Below, piece after piece: positions 51,802 through 60,507 of a stretch of 64,000 nt of DNA (its first letter is position 1; every line of letters begins with the position of its first letter). Both the position numbers and the translations under genes were made by a program. The notes under the pieces are model-generated. The model did not search any database. It was not told the origin of the DNA and worked only from the letters and a program-made list of their open reading frames with translations. This DNA is from Faecalibacterium sp. I3-3-33 (GTDB taxonomy: Bacteria; Bacillota; Clostridia; Oscillospirales; Ruminococcaceae). The stretch is taken from the NCBI RefSeq assembly GCF_023347295.1, contig NZ_CP094469.1:1364001-1428000 (forward strand), read 5' to 3'.

Positions 51802-52380
51802 TCATTCGCTTCTGTCAGCGTACTCCTCCAGCACCTCCTGCGCCACCTCGGCGCGGTCGCGGCGGGTGTCCATGGCCTGTTTTTCAAGGTAGCGGTGCGC
51901 TTCGGACTCGGTCATGTGGGCGTGCTCTACCAGACAGCACTTTGCCCGGCTGATCAGCCGCAGCTGCCCGATCTTGTCCTGCAGGCGAGCGTTCTCCTGC
52001 CGCAGACGCTGCAGGCGGTGGTTGCCGGCAGCTGCCATGTGCATGGCCTGCAAAAACAACGGGGTGGTGAAGGGTTTGCTCAGCAGCAGCACCCCCTGCT
52101 CGTTCAGGGGGGCAAGCAATTGTTCAGCCTGTGCGGCCTTTACCAGAAAGACCACACCGGCATCGGTCTGCTCCACGGCGGTGATGCACAATTCGTGCCC
52201 GAACTCATCGGGCAGGGGAGCGTTGACAACGATCAACTCAAAATCAGATTCCGACATTCTGCGCCGCGCCTCGGCTCCGCTGGGAATGATCACCGGGCGG
52301 CTGTAACCCATCTCGGACAGCCGTGCGGCAATATATTCGTTGGAGTTGGCACCGGCGCTTACGATCAGTGCGCGTCCCAT
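51802..52380 (-). CDS. ANTAR-domain regulator with degenerate receiver
   Basis: The 192-residue protein has a receiver-like N-terminal domain, a coiled coil (NHRLQRLRQENARLQDKIGQL) and a C-terminal ANTAR RNA-binding domain (LISRAKCCLVEHAHMTESEAHRYLEKQAMDTRRDRAEVAQEVLE). In the receiver the usual acidic pair is absent (ALIVSAGANS) and the phospho-acceptor aspartate position reads VVNAPLPDE, so phosphorylation is unlikely. ANTAR proteins prevent transcription termination by binding paired hairpins. Lying 33 bp downstream of glnA, it probably controls nitrogen genes, as NasT/AmiR-like factors do (inference). ATG 52380 has AAAGGAG at 8 nt. Confidence 0.9.
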   Translation of the reverse strand: MGRALIVSAGANSNEYIAARLSEMGYSRPVIIPSGAEARRRMSESDFELIVVNAPLPDEFGHELCITAVEQTDAGVVFLVKAAQAEQLLAPLNEQGVLLLSKPFTTPLFLQAMHMAAAGNHRLQRLRQENARLQDKIGQLRLISRAKCCLVEHAHMTESEAHRYLEKQAMDTRRDRAEVAQEVLEEYADRSE

Positions 52381-52413
52381 TTTCCGCACTCCTTTCTCCT
52401 GCGCAGGCAGGGA

Positions 52414-53733
52414 TCAGATGGCGTTGAAATAGTAGACGCGCTCGTGCTCGGCCTGGTCAGGCGCACTCCGCAGTGCGGCGCAGCGCTTCAGCTCCTCCGA
52501 GAAATAGCGTTTAGAAAGCCCCTCCGGCAGCACCTTGCGCAAGAACTCGCTCTCCTCGGCTACCTGTACGGCCTCCTCAAGGGTAGCGGGCAGGGTCTCA
52601 AGGCCAAGTCCCTCGGCCTCGGCGGCATCGAACAGGTTACGGTTCACCGGCGGGGGCAACACCATGCGCTGCTCAATGCCGTCCAGTCCGGCAGCCAAAA
52701 TCAGGCCAATGGCCAGATACGGGTTGCAGGCGGGGTCTGGGCTGCGCAGCTCCATGCGGCAACTGTCGCCCTTGACCATGGGGATGCGCACCAGCTGGCT
52801 GCGGTTTTGGCGGCTCCAGCTCACATAGCGGGGCGCTTCGTCACAGCCAAAGCGCTGGTAGCTGTTGGGCAGGGGATTGGTGAACACGGTCAGTTCCCGG
52901 CTGTGGGCCAGTACACCGGCCATAAAGCTGCCTGCTACGCTGTCCGGGGCAATATCGCCCTCAAACAGGTTTTTGCCGTCCATGTAAAGCGAGAGGTTGA
53001 TGTGCAGCCCGCTGCCGGCCTGCTGGGGCAGGGGCTTGGGCAGAAAGCTGGCGTGCAGACCATTGCGCATGGCAATGGCACGGACGATCTGCTTAAAGGT
53101 CATCACGTTGTCGGCGGTTTTCAGCGGTCCGGCATAGCGGCAGTCGATCTCGTTCTGGCCGTTGCCGCTTTCGTGGTGGCTGTGCTGGGGTGCCATACCC
53201 ATCTGCTCCATGGTCAGGCAGATATCCCGGCGCAGGTTTTCACCCGCATCCAGCGGTGCTACGTCAAAATATCCGCCAAAGTCAATGGGAATGCAGGTGG
53301 GGCGGCCACGGTCGTCCTTTTCAAACAGATAAAACTCGCACTCGGTGCCCACGTTGCAGGTAAGTCCCAGCTTTTTGAATTTGCGGTTCATATCCCGCAA
53401 AAAGCCGCGGCAGTTGCCGCTAAAGGCTGCGCCGTCCGGCATTTCCACATCGCAGAAGAACTGCATCACTCGGCCTTCGGTGGGACGCCACGGCAGGATG
53501 GTCACGGTGGAAAGATCCGGCCGCAGTACAAGATCGCTTTCCTCAACGTGCATAAAGCCTGCAATGGAACTGCCGTCAAAGCACACGCCCTCTTCCAGCG
53601 CCTTGGACAGATTGCTTGCCAGCACGGCAATGTTCTTCTGGGTGCCAAAGATATCGCAGAAGGCAAAGCGCACAAATTTGACGTTGTTGTCCTCCACGAA
53701 ATCCAGAATATCCTGTTGGGTGGAATAGCTCAT
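52414..53733 (-). CDS. glnA: Glutamine synthetase, type I
   Basis: The 439-residue enzyme makes glutamine from glutamate, ammonia and ATP. The beta-grasp domain contains FDGSSIAGF, and the catalytic domain has the metal and glutamate motifs GTECEFYLFEKD, SHHESGNGQNEIDCRY, GSGLHINLSLY and ELRSPDPACNPYLA. The size and lack of an adenylylation loop fit the GSI-alpha group. It is the first gene of a glnA-ANTAR-pyrG run on the minus strand. The 53773-53823 hairpin lies in its leader. Confidence 0.96.
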   Translation of the reverse strand: MSYSTQQDILDFVEDNNVKFVRFAFCDIFGTQKNIAVLASNLSKALEEGVCFDGSSIAGFMHVEESDLVLRPDLSTVTILPWRPTEGRVMQFFCDVEMPDGAAFSGNCRGFLRDMNRKFKKLGLTCNVGTECEFYLFEKDDRGRPTCIPIDFGGYFDVAPLDAGENLRRDICLTMEQMGMAPQHSHHESGNGQNEIDCRYAGPLKTADNVMTFKQIVRAIAMRNGLHASFLPKPLPQQAGSGLHINLSLYMDGKNLFEGDIAPDSVAGSFMAGVLAHSRELTVFTNPLPNSYQRFGCDEAPRYVSWSRQNRSQLVRIPMVKGDSCRMELRSPDPACNPYLAIGLILAAGLDGIEQRMVLPPPVNRNLFDAAEAEGLGLETLPATLEEAVQVAEESEFLRKVLPEGLSKRYFSEELKRCAALRSAPDQAEHERVYYFNAI

Positions 53734-53772
53734 AAATAACCCCCCTTACAAAAAATTCATTTCAAGTAAAAC

Positions 53773-53823
53773 GCCCAAAGGCCTGCCCTCAAAAAGGGAG
53801 CAGGTCTTTGGGCTGGTGTAAGA
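53773..53823 (-). promoter_or_regulatory. Long hairpin between glnN and glnA
   Basis: On the minus strand GCCCAAAG-CCTGC-CCCT pairs with AGGG-AGG-CTTTGGGC, followed by GTTTTA. It may terminate glnN transcripts or act as an attenuator for glnA that the ANTAR protein could overcome. Confidence 0.55.
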
Positions 53824-53895
53824 AATAGGAAAAGGAGAATGGCTAATTGATCCGGCAGCCGGCGGATGCTTATTTTTTACGTTGTCAGGAGATTA

Positions 53896-55983
53896 TCAGA
53901 CGTAGTAAAGCATCTTGCTGTAGCTGGGCAGAGGCCAGTAATCCTCGCCGCAGATAGTCTCGGCATCGTCGGCAGCGGCGCGCAGGGCGTCCATCACCGG
54001 GAGAACGTTATCGTGGAAGGCAACGGCCTTCTCGCTCTCGGTGGGCAGTGCCTTGGCGGCATTCACGGCATCCTGCAGGGTGTCGATGGCATCGCTCATG
54101 GCATCGGCGTCAGAAGAAAGCTTTTCCAAAGTCTTGGTCTCGCTGTGCACGCTGATGTGCTCGCTGACAGCCAGCTTGGAGGCAGCGGTGTTGGCAACCT
54201 CGCTCATGTAGGCGTTGATGGCGGGCAGCAGCTGCTTGCGGGCCATCTCCAGCATGGTCAGAGCCTCGATGTTGATGATCTTGGAGTAATGCTCCATCTC
54301 AACCTCGTAGCGGCTCTCCATCTCCACCTTGGTCAGCACGCCGAACTCTTCCATCAGGGCGATGTTCTTGGGCTCGACCAGTGCGGGCAGAGCAGCGGGA
54401 GTATTCTTCTTGTTGGGCAGGCCGCGCTTGGCTGCTTCGGCCTCCCACTCGGCGGTGTAGCCGTTGCCGTTGAAGATGACGCGGCGATGGTCGCGGATGG
54501 TGCGCTTTACCAGAGCGATGGCAGCGCTGGTAAAGTCCTCAGCGCCTTCCAGCTCGTCGGCGTAGCCCTTCAGCTCCTTGGCAACAGCGGTGTTCAGAAT
54601 GGTGTCGCAGTCGCTCAGGTTCTGAGAAGAGCCGGGCATACGGAACTCGAACTTGTTGCCGGTAAAGGCAAAGGGAGAGGTGCGGTTGCGGTCGGTGGTG
54701 TCCTTGCTGAATTTAGGCAGCACGTCCACACCCAGATCCATCTTCATCTTGACGGGGCCGGCATAGGGGGAATCGGATGCAATCGCATCGATCACAGCCT
54801 CCAGCTCCTCGCCCACGAAGATGGAGATGATAGCCGGGGGTGCCTCGTTGGCGCCCAGACGGTGATCGTTGCCCGGGGTAGCCACGGAGGTGCGCAGCAG
54901 GTCGGCGTACTCGTCCACAGCCTTGATGACGGCGGCAAGGAACACCAGGAACTGCAGGTTCTCCATGGGGGTGTCGCCGGGATCCAGCAGGTTCTCCTCG
55001 GTGGTGGACAGCGACCAGTTGTTGTGCTTGCCGCTGCCGTTCACGCCTTCAAAGGGCTTCTCGTGCTGCAGGCAGACCAGACCATACTTGGGAGCGATCT
55101 TTTTCATCATCTCCATGGTCAGCAGGTTGTGGTCGATGGCGACGTTGGTGGTATCGAAGATGGGAGCAAGCTCGTGCTGGCAGGGAGCGACCTCGTTGTG
55201 CTTGGTCTTGGCGGGCACGCCCAGCTTCCACAGCTCCTCGTCCAGCTCCTTCATGAACTCGGAAACCTCGGGACGAATCACGCCGAAGTAGTGCTCCTCC
55301 AGCTCCTGACCCTTGGCAGAGGGAGCGCCGAACAGGGTGCGGCCGGTGAGGATCAGATCCTGACGTGCCTCGTAGTCCTCCTTCTTGACAAGGAAGTACT
55401 CCTGCTCGGGGCCAACGGTGGTGGAAACGTAGTCCACATCCTTGCCGAACAGCTTCAGGATACGGATAGCCTGACCGGACAGTGCGTTCATGGAACGCAG
55501 CAGGGGAGTCTTTTTATCCAGAGCCTCGCCGGTGTAGCTGACGAATGCGGTGGGGATGCACAGCACATCATCCTTCACAAAGGCGTAGCTGGTGGGGTCC
55601 CATGCGGTGTAGCCGCGTGCTTCGCAGGTAGCGCGCAGACCGCCGGAAGGGAAGGAGGATGCATCGGGCTCGCCGCGTACCAGCTCCTTACCGGAGAACT
55701 CCATGATGGCGGTGCCGTCGCCCACGGGGCTGACGAAGCCATCGTGCTTCTCGCTGGTGATGCCGGTCAGGGGCTGGAACCAGTGGGTGTAATGGGTGGC
55801 ACCCAGTTCCATAGCCCAGCGCTTCATCACGCTGGCAACGACGTTTGCCACCTCAATATCCAGCGGAGCACCCTTGTGCAGGGTGTTCTTCAGGCTCTTG
55901 TAAGTAGCGCTGGGCAGGCGCTCCTTCATAACGTGCTCATTAAAGACCTTGCTGCCGTAGATCTCCATAACATTTGCTGCCAT
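53896..55983 (-). CDS. glnN: Glutamine synthetase, type III
   Basis: The 695-residue protein is a GSIII. Family features are the N-terminal [24 protein letters not shown], a glutamate-rich [28 protein letters not shown] and [18 protein letters not shown] (ammonium/glutamate site). It has a large C-terminal helical extension. It gives the cell a second, unrelated glutamine synthetase beside GlnA. It is transcribed from 56129-56157 through a leader that contains a terminator. Confidence 0.96.
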   Translation of the reverse strand: MAANVMEIYGSKVFNEHVMKERLPSATYKSLKNTLHKGAPLDIEVANVVASVMKRWAMELGATHYTHWFQPLTGITSEKHDGFVSPVGDGTAIMEFSGKELVRGEPDASSFPSGGLRATCEARGYTAWDPTSYAFVKDDVLCIPTAFVSYTGEALDKKTPLLRSMNALSGQAIRILKLFGKDVDYVSTTVGPEQEYFLVKKEDYEARQDLILTGRTLFGAPSAKGQELEEHYFGVIRPEVSEFMKELDEELWKLGVPAKTKHNEVAPCQHELAPIFDTTNVAIDHNLLTMEMMKKIAPKYGLVCLQHEKPFEGVNGSGKHNNWSLSTTEENLLDPGDTPMENLQFLVFLAAVIKAVDEYADLLRTSVATPGNDHRLGANEAPPAIISIFVGEELEAVIDAIASDSPYAGPVKMKMDLGVDVLPKFSKDTTDRNRTSPFAFTGNKFEFRMPGSSQNLSDCDTILNTAVAKELKGYADELEGAEDFTSAAIALVKRTIRDHRRVIFNGNGYTAEWEAEAAKRGLPNKKNTPAALPALVEPKNIALMEEFGVLTKVEMESRYEVEMEHYSKIINIEALTMLEMARKQLLPAINAYMSEVANTAASKLAVSEHISVHSETKTLEKLSSDADAMSDAIDTLQDAVNAAKALPTESEKAVAFHDNVLPVMDALRAAADDAETICGEDYWPLPSYSKMLYYV

Positions 55984-56068
55984 AAATCCTACTCCTTACT
56001 TGATCTTACTTTCTTATACGCTTCGAGCCTGCCGCAATGCAGAAGCCCAAAGCACGGATAACATTTTA

Positions 56069-56112
56069 ACAAAAACGGCGCTGCGAGTCAGGAGGTGACC
56101 CACAGCGCCGTT
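56069..56112 (-). terminator. Terminator-like hairpin in the glnN leader
   Basis: On the minus strand AACGGCGCTG pairs with CAGCGCCGTT followed by TTTGTT; the loop itself can pair (GGGTCA/TGACTC). It begins only about 10 nt after the predicted transcription start, so glnN expression would require read-through. Confidence 0.7.
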
Positions 56113-56128
56113 GCTGTCTATGGCTAAG

Positions 56129-56157
56129 ATTATAGTCCTTGCGGGCAAAAAAGGCAA
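56129..56157 (-). promoter_or_regulatory. glnN promoter
   Basis: On the minus strand TTGCCT and TATAAT are 17 bp apart. Confidence 0.75.
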
Positions 56158-56310
56158 TTGACAAAACTGACGATTCTGCACAAACACGATCTCGGATTTT
56201 TGGAACAACCGCGATTGGTATGACTTTTACACCGGAAAAGCCCCGTTCAGGACAGCTTTCTCTGGCTGAAAGGTGCGCAGCGCGCGGCAATTGTTCTTAT
56301 TGTAAAAGCA

Positions 56311-57540
56311 TCAGATGACCTGAAACAGGAAAAACTTGAGGTAGTTCGTCTCCGGTACGCCCCACAGAATGGGGTGATCCGGTGCCTGCTGCTTTACCTC
56401 GATCTGCCGCAGCTGCCGGTGAGCGTCCTTAGCGGCGGCGCGCAGCATCTTGATGAACAACTCCTCGGTGGCAAAGTGGGAGCAGCTGGCAGTAGCCAGA
56501 TACCCGCCCCGGGGCAGCAGCTTCATGGCGCGGTAGTTGATCTCCTTGTAGCCGCGCATGGCATTCTCCACCGTGCGGCGCGCCTTGGTAAAGGCAGGGG
56601 GATCCAGAATGATAAAGTCGTAGGGGTGGCCCTCCTTTTCCAGCCGGGGCAGTAGCTCGAAGGTGTCCTCGCAGAGGAAGTCCATGTTGGTCAGGCCATT
56701 GCGGTCGGCGTTGCGCTTTGCCATGGCAATGGCCTCGGCGCTGATGTCGGCAGCGGTCACCCGTGCAGCCCCGCCCTTGGCAGCGTTCAAGGCAAAGCTG
56801 CCGGTGTGGGTAAAGCAGTCCAGCACGGTATGCCCGGCGGCAAGGCGTGCCACAGCCCGGCGGTTATATTTCTGGTCAAGGAAAAAGCCGGTCTTTTGCC
56901 CGTTTTCAAAGTCCACATGGTAGTACACGCCGTTTTCACAGATCTCGGTCTGGGTGGTTTCCGGGTGGCTCTCGCCGGGCAGGGTAAACCAGCCCTTATT
57001 TTGTTCCAGCCCCTCCTTGGCGCGCAGGGCTTCGTCATTGCGCTCATAGATGCCGTCAATGGTCTGTCCGTCCGCCCGCAGCACCTCAGCCAAAAGCGGG
57101 AAGAGCACCGGCTTCAGCTTTTCCATGCCCACGCTCAGGGTCTGGGTGACCAGAACATTGTTGAACCGGTCCACCGTCAGCCCGGGGAACTGGTCGGCCT
57201 CGCCAAAGATGAAGCGGCAGGCGGAAAGGTCGGCAGGTTCCAGCACGGTCTTGCGGTAAGCCCATGCGTACTCCACCCGGCGCCGCCAGAAGGCGGCGTC
57301 AAAGGTATCGTTGGCGTTGCGGGAGATCAGCCGCACCCGGATCTTGCTTTTCAGCGAGAGAAAGCCGGTGCCGAGATAGGAACCCTTGGGGCTGACCACA
57401 TCCACCAGCGTGCCGTTTTCCGGCTCGGTGCCGGGTGCTTCCAGAATATCGTTCTCGTACACCCATGGGTGCCCGCCCACCAAAAGACCTTCGGCGTGCT
57501 TGTTGACTTTATATACAGGATAAGTGCGTTCGTTTTTCAT
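56311..57540 (-). CDS. Class I rRNA methyltransferase (RlmI-like)
   Basis: The 409-residue protein has an N-terminal PUA domain (KHAEGLLVGGHPWVYENDI), a central EEHEE-like region and a C-terminal Rossmann methyltransferase. SAM motif I is TVLDCFTHTGSFALNAA, motif IV is IILDPPAFTK, and there is a SCSHF motif. It resembles RlmI, which methylates C5 of a 23S rRNA cytosine. I chose ATG 57540 since AAGGAG falls 7 nt upstream; an earlier in-frame TTG would sit on that site. No clear terminator follows before the glnN promoter. Confidence 0.88.
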   Translation of the reverse strand: MKNERTYPVYKVNKHAEGLLVGGHPWVYENDILEAPGTEPENGTLVDVVSPKGSYLGTGFLSLKSKIRVRLISRNANDTFDAAFWRRRVEYAWAYRKTVLEPADLSACRFIFGEADQFPGLTVDRFNNVLVTQTLSVGMEKLKPVLFPLLAEVLRADGQTIDGIYERNDEALRAKEGLEQNKGWFTLPGESHPETTQTEICENGVYYHVDFENGQKTGFFLDQKYNRRAVARLAAGHTVLDCFTHTGSFALNAAKGGAARVTAADISAEAIAMAKRNADRNGLTNMDFLCEDTFELLPRLEKEGHPYDFIILDPPAFTKARRTVENAMRGYKEINYRAMKLLPRGGYLATASCSHFATEELFIKMLRAAAKDAHRQLRQIEVKQQAPDHPILWGVPETNYLKFFLFQVI

Positions 57541-57650
57541 AAAATGCTCCTTCAACTAAGAATGCGCAAAATCATACTTGTTCTGCTCTTTATCATAACA
57601 TAAAAATATGGTAGAATAAATACAAAATTTTGCGGAAGGAAGAGAACGCT

Positions 57651-58139
57651 ATGGAGATCGAACGCAAATGGATGGTGACCGGCTGGCCGCAGGGGCTGCC
57701 CCTTGAGGAAGAGTTCACCATGCGACAGGGCTATATCAGCGTGCAGCCCACGGTGCGCATCCGGGAGGAGGCGCTGACCGGCGGCAGCACCGACTATATC
57801 CTCTGCTTCAAGTCCGCAGGGGGCTTGGCGCGGGAGGAGATCGAGCGCAGCATCGACAAGGATCTGTTTGTGCAGCTGGAAGAGAAGATCATCGGCAAGC
57901 CCCTGATCAAAAAGGTGCGCCGGAGCTACCGCCTGCCGGACGGCGCAGTGCTGGAGGTGAACCATGTGGACGAGGGCCTGCCCACAGCGTTCTGGTACGC
58001 CGAGGTAGAGTACCCCACGGTGGAAGCCGCGCTCAGCTGGCAGCCTGCGGCCTGCGGCCTTGCGGCGTACCTCAACGATGAAGTAACGAACCAGCCCGGC
58101 CAGAGCATGGGCGCATACTGGGTGCAAACCAGAGGGTAA
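57651..58139 (+). CDS. CYTH-domain phosphohydrolase
   Basis: The 162-residue protein begins MEIERKW, the ExExK metal-triphosphate motif of CYTH enzymes. Alternating charged strands follow (QGYISVQPTVRIREE, EEIERSIDKDLF, KKVRRSYRLPDGAVLEVNHVDEG, YAEVEYPTVEAAL) and form the tunnel fold. Such proteins hydrolyse inorganic triphosphate or nucleoside triphosphates. AGGAAGAGAACGCT precedes the ATG. It is divergent from the methyltransferase gene and 26 bp upstream of the rhomboid gene. Confidence 0.9.
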   Translation: MEIERKWMVTGWPQGLPLEEEFTMRQGYISVQPTVRIREEALTGGSTDYILCFKSAGGLAREEIERSIDKDLFVQLEEKIIGKPLIKKVRRSYRLPDGAVLEVNHVDEGLPTAFWYAEVEYPTVEAALSWQPAACGLAAYLNDEVTNQPGQSMGAYWVQTRG

Positions 58140-58165
58140 AGCCGATAATACTGTGAAGGGAATGA

Positions 58166-58768
58166 CTGTTTACGAAGAAGATCAAGCTGAAACTGGAGCT
58201 CCAGTATAACTCGCCGGTGATCCTTACCTTTTTTCTGCTGTCCATGCTGGTACTGCTGGCAGACGGCTGGACGAACGGCTGGAGCACCATGAACCTGTTC
58301 TGCGTGTACCGCTCCTCGTGGCGGGACCCGCTGGGCTACATCCGGCTGTTCGGCCATGTGCTGGGTCATGCAAACTGGGAGCATTTTCTTAACAATATGC
58401 TGCTGCTGTTGGTGGTGGGCCCGCCCATGGAGGAAAAATACGGCAGCATCCCGCTGCTCAAGGGCATTTTGTTCACCGCGCTGGTCACCGGCGTGCTGCA
58501 GTGTATCCTGTTCCCCCACACGGGGCTGTTGGGTGCATCCGGCATCGTGTTCATGCTCATCATGCTGTCCTCGCTGGCGGGCTTCTCCGGCGGCATCCCG
58601 GTCACTATGCTGCTGGTGGCGGCGCTGTACTTCGGCCAGCAGGTGTATGATATCATCTTTGTGCACGATAACGTGGCAAACTTTATGCACATCGTGGGCG
58701 GTTTGTGCGGTACCGCCTTCGGTTATTACTGCGCCCTCCACCGCCGCCCGGCGCGCAGCCGTAGATAA
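58166..58768 (+). CDS. Rhomboid-family intramembrane serine protease
   Basis: The 200-residue membrane protein has six spans. HANWEHFLNNMLLLLVVG is the rhomboid entry motif, LLGASGIVFMLIML carries the nucleophile in GASG, and FMHIVGGLCGTAFGY carries the catalytic histidine. Start assignment is odd. The natural-looking N-terminus (FTKKIKLKLELQYNSPVILTF) begins after an in-frame TGA at 58163 with only CTG 58166 available, 5 nt from a GAAGGG site. The first standard codon, GTG 58217, lacks a ribosome site and would remove the cytoplasmic tail. Confidence 0.8.
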   Translation: MFTKKIKLKLELQYNSPVILTFFLLSMLVLLADGWTNGWSTMNLFCVYRSSWRDPLGYIRLFGHVLGHANWEHFLNNMLLLLVVGPPMEEKYGSIPLLKGILFTALVTGVLQCILFPHTGLLGASGIVFMLIMLSSLAGFSGGIPVTMLLVAALYFGQQVYDIIFVHDNVANFMHIVGGLCGTAFGYYCALHRRPARSRR

Positions 58769-58792
58769 AAAAGAAGAATTATGGATAAAAAC

Positions 58793-58828
58793 GGGATACC
58801 GGAGCGTCTGTGGACGCTCCGGTATCCC
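58793..58828. repeat. GGGATACCGG hairpin, copy 2
   Basis: A 36-nt hairpin, GGGATACCGGAGCGTC and its complement around TGTG. It is 33/36 identical to the reverse complement of 31178-31213. It may also terminate the CYTH-rhomboid unit (TTTATA follows). Confidence 0.6.
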
Positions 58829-58866
58829 GTTTATACAAGAAAGAAAATAATGAGTGCGGCAAACTG

Positions 58867-59070
58867 GAACTTGTCGGGGCAAAGCCCCTCCATCTTGCTA
58901 CGCAAGACCATTCTGTCGCTTAAAGTCCCCACTGGGGACTTCATTGCTGCGCTGCGCTTCGCAAACGCGAACTTGTCGGGGCAAAGCCCCTCCATCTTGC
59001 TACGCAAGACCGTTCTGTCGCTTAAAAGCCCCACTGGGGCTTTCATTGTTCTGCTTCGCTCCACAAACGC
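58867..59070. repeat. 102-bp tandem repeat, two copies
   Basis: Units 58867-58968 and 58969-59070 are about 90% identical and a third begins at 59071. Each unit is a string of small palindromes: GGGGCAAAGCCCC, CTTGCTACGCAAG, and GTCCCC-ACT-GGGGAC or its compensated variant AGCCCC-ACT-GGGGCT. Because 102 is divisible by 3, frames stay open on both strands and give a 34-residue repeat, but compensatory changes in the stems point to RNA/DNA structure rather than protein. This 313-bp gap contains no other gene. Confidence 0.75.
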
Positions 59071-59081
59071 GAATTTTCAAA

Positions 59082-59684
59082 TTAGTCTTTGCAAATAACC
59101 TTTGAACCTTCACCATCAATTACAATTCCCTGACGGTTGTTAATTGGGCATAGATTCAAATCCGAAAACTCCGTCATTATTTTCTCGGTAACTTTCTTAA
59201 ATGGTGCTGTAAGATAATGCGGAAGAACATAGAAATCAATCAAATCAAGCCCTGCATCATCTTCTTGTGAGTAGTCCTCCGGCTTTTCATCCATTTGCTC
59301 GATATATTGGATGCTTGGAGCGCATATAATCGCACCTGCCGACTCGCCAATCATCAGTTTTCCCTTTGCCAATTCTTTCTTCAACAGATCATCCGTTCCC
59401 GTTTTACGGAGCTGGTCTATAAGGAAAAAAGAATTTCCGCCGGTAAAATATATCACATCCGCATCTTCAAAAACAGACTGTATCGTTGAATAAGCCTCCG
59501 TTGAAATATCAATTTCAGTTACGATTGCTCCCAACTTTTTGAATAATTTTCGAGCCGAGCCGACATAACCGGTGTAGCCTTCACGCAGCGAAGCTGTTGG
59601 AATAAATGCGACTTTCTTATTTTCAATTTCTTCCTTTATCAGACTTCCTACACTTGAAAAGTGCGAACATAAAAATAGTTTCAT
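59082..59684 (-). CDS. Peptidase E-like protein (S51), AT-rich
   Basis: The 200-residue protein has IYFTGGNSFFLIDQLRKTG and GESAGAIICAPSIQY, the nucleophile elbow (GxSAGA serine) of peptidase S51/PepE. PepE cleaves Asp-X dipeptides; related proteins are cyanophycinase-like. Base composition is clearly lower in GC than its neighbours (about 38% in lines I counted against near 60%). An 11-bp direct repeat, CAAACGCGAAT, flanks it (59064-59074 and 59812-59822). Both suggest recent acquisition. ATG 59684 has AAAGGAG at 7 nt; an outer in-frame TTG is less likely. Confidence 0.85.
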   Translation of the reverse strand: MKLFLCSHFSSVGSLIKEEIENKKVAFIPTASLREGYTGYVGSARKLFKKLGAIVTEIDISTEAYSTIQSVFEDADVIYFTGGNSFFLIDQLRKTGTDDLLKKELAKGKLMIGESAGAIICAPSIQYIEQMDEKPEDYSQEDDAGLDLIDFYVLPHYLTAPFKKVTEKIMTEFSDLNLCPINNRQGIVIDGEGSKVICKD

Positions 59685-59714
59685 CAATATTCTCCTTTAT
59701 AAATCCCGATTTGT

Positions 59715-59778
59715 TGAACTAAGCCTAGTATACCATACCAGCCAATGAAAGAATACCCCTCTAGGGGAGAATTGGCTG
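59715..59778 (-). promoter_or_regulatory. Peptidase E promoter with upstream palindrome
   Basis: On the minus strand an extended -10 (TGGTATACT) is seen near 59727. Upstream, CAGCCAAT...ATTGGCTG encloses CCCCTAGAGGGG (about 59740-59778), a possible operator or hairpin. Confidence 0.4.
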
Positions 59779-59818
59779 AAAAAAGCGTTCAAAGTGCGCC
59801 GTAGAGCACTTCAAACGC
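59779..59818 (-). terminator. Terminator of the cobalamin operon
   Basis: On the minus strand GCGTTTGAAGTGC pairs fully (two G-U) with GCACTTTGAACGC and is followed by TTTTTT. It overlaps the right-hand 11-bp direct repeat. Confidence 0.85.
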
Positions 59819-59832
59819 GAATAATAAAAATA

Positions 59833-60507
59833 TTATTTCCATCCCCGGTCGGTGGGGTCCAGCATCCCGGCGGCGGAATACACCAGCGCGTTGCAGATGG
59901 CGGCGGAAACGTTACTGCCGCCCTTACGCCCCATGGCAACAATGGCGGGCACGCCGTGGGCGGTGCACACCTCAAACAGCCGCTCCTTGCTTTCCACCAC
60001 GTTCACAAAGCCCACCGGCACCCCGATGACCAGCGCAGGGCGCAGCCCGGCGGTTTCGATCAGGTCGGCGATGGTCAGCAGCGCCGTGGGTGCGTTGCCC
60101 ACCGCAAGGATGGCACCGGGATGCTCGGCGGCGGCTTTTTGCATGGATGCCACCGCCCGGGTGGTGCCGTTTTCTTTTGCCAGCGCGGCCACCTCCGGGT
60201 CTGCCATGTAGCACAGTGCCGTGCCGCCCAGCCGTGCAAGCCCCGGCTTTGTAATGCCGGAAAGCGCCATGTTGGTGTCGGTAACGATGGGAGCAGCGGC
60301 TTGCAGCGCCGCCACGCCCGCCGCCACCGCGCCGGGGGTAAACCGCAGATTACGGGCGTAGTCGAAATCTGCGGTGGTGTGGATCACCCGCTTGACCACA
60401 GCGGCAGTCTCCGGCGGCGGGGTCAGACCCAGTGTGTCCAGCTCTGCGGTGATGATGGAAAGGCTTGTCCGTTCGATATCGGCGGGCAGATGGTGCTGCG
60501 GGGTCAT
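59833..60507 (-). CDS. cobH: Precorrin-8X / cobalt-precorrin-8 methylmutase
   Basis: The 224-residue enzyme moves the C11 methyl to C12, giving hydrogenobyrinate or cobyrinate. Motifs are IERTSLSIITAEL, VIHTTADFDYARNLRFTPGAV (with the catalytic histidine), TDTNMALSGI and GVPVGFVNVVESKERL. Whether the pathway is aerobic or anaerobic (CbiC) cannot be told from the protein; anaerobic is expected here. It is the last gene of the operon and overlaps the cobyric acid synthase gene by 4 nt. Confidence 0.93.
   Translation of the reverse strand: MTPQHHLPADIERTSLSIITAELDTLGLTPPPETAAVVKRVIHTTADFDYARNLRFTPGAVAAGVAALQAAAPIVTDTNMALSGITKPGLARLGGTALCYMADPEVAALAKENGTTRAVASMQKAAAEHPGAILAVGNAPTALLTIADLIETAGLRPALVIGVPVGFVNVVESKERLFEVCTAHGVPAIVAMGRKGGSNVSAAICNALVYSAAGMLDPTDRGWK

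Noticed and set aside
58867..59070. CRISPR-like array
   Set aside because: Repeats are contiguous 102-bp units without spacers and there are no cas genes.
58781..59098. Open frames on both strands with a 34-residue repeat
   Set aside because: They arise because the 102-bp repeat is divisible by three. Stem-compensating changes fit structure better than protein.
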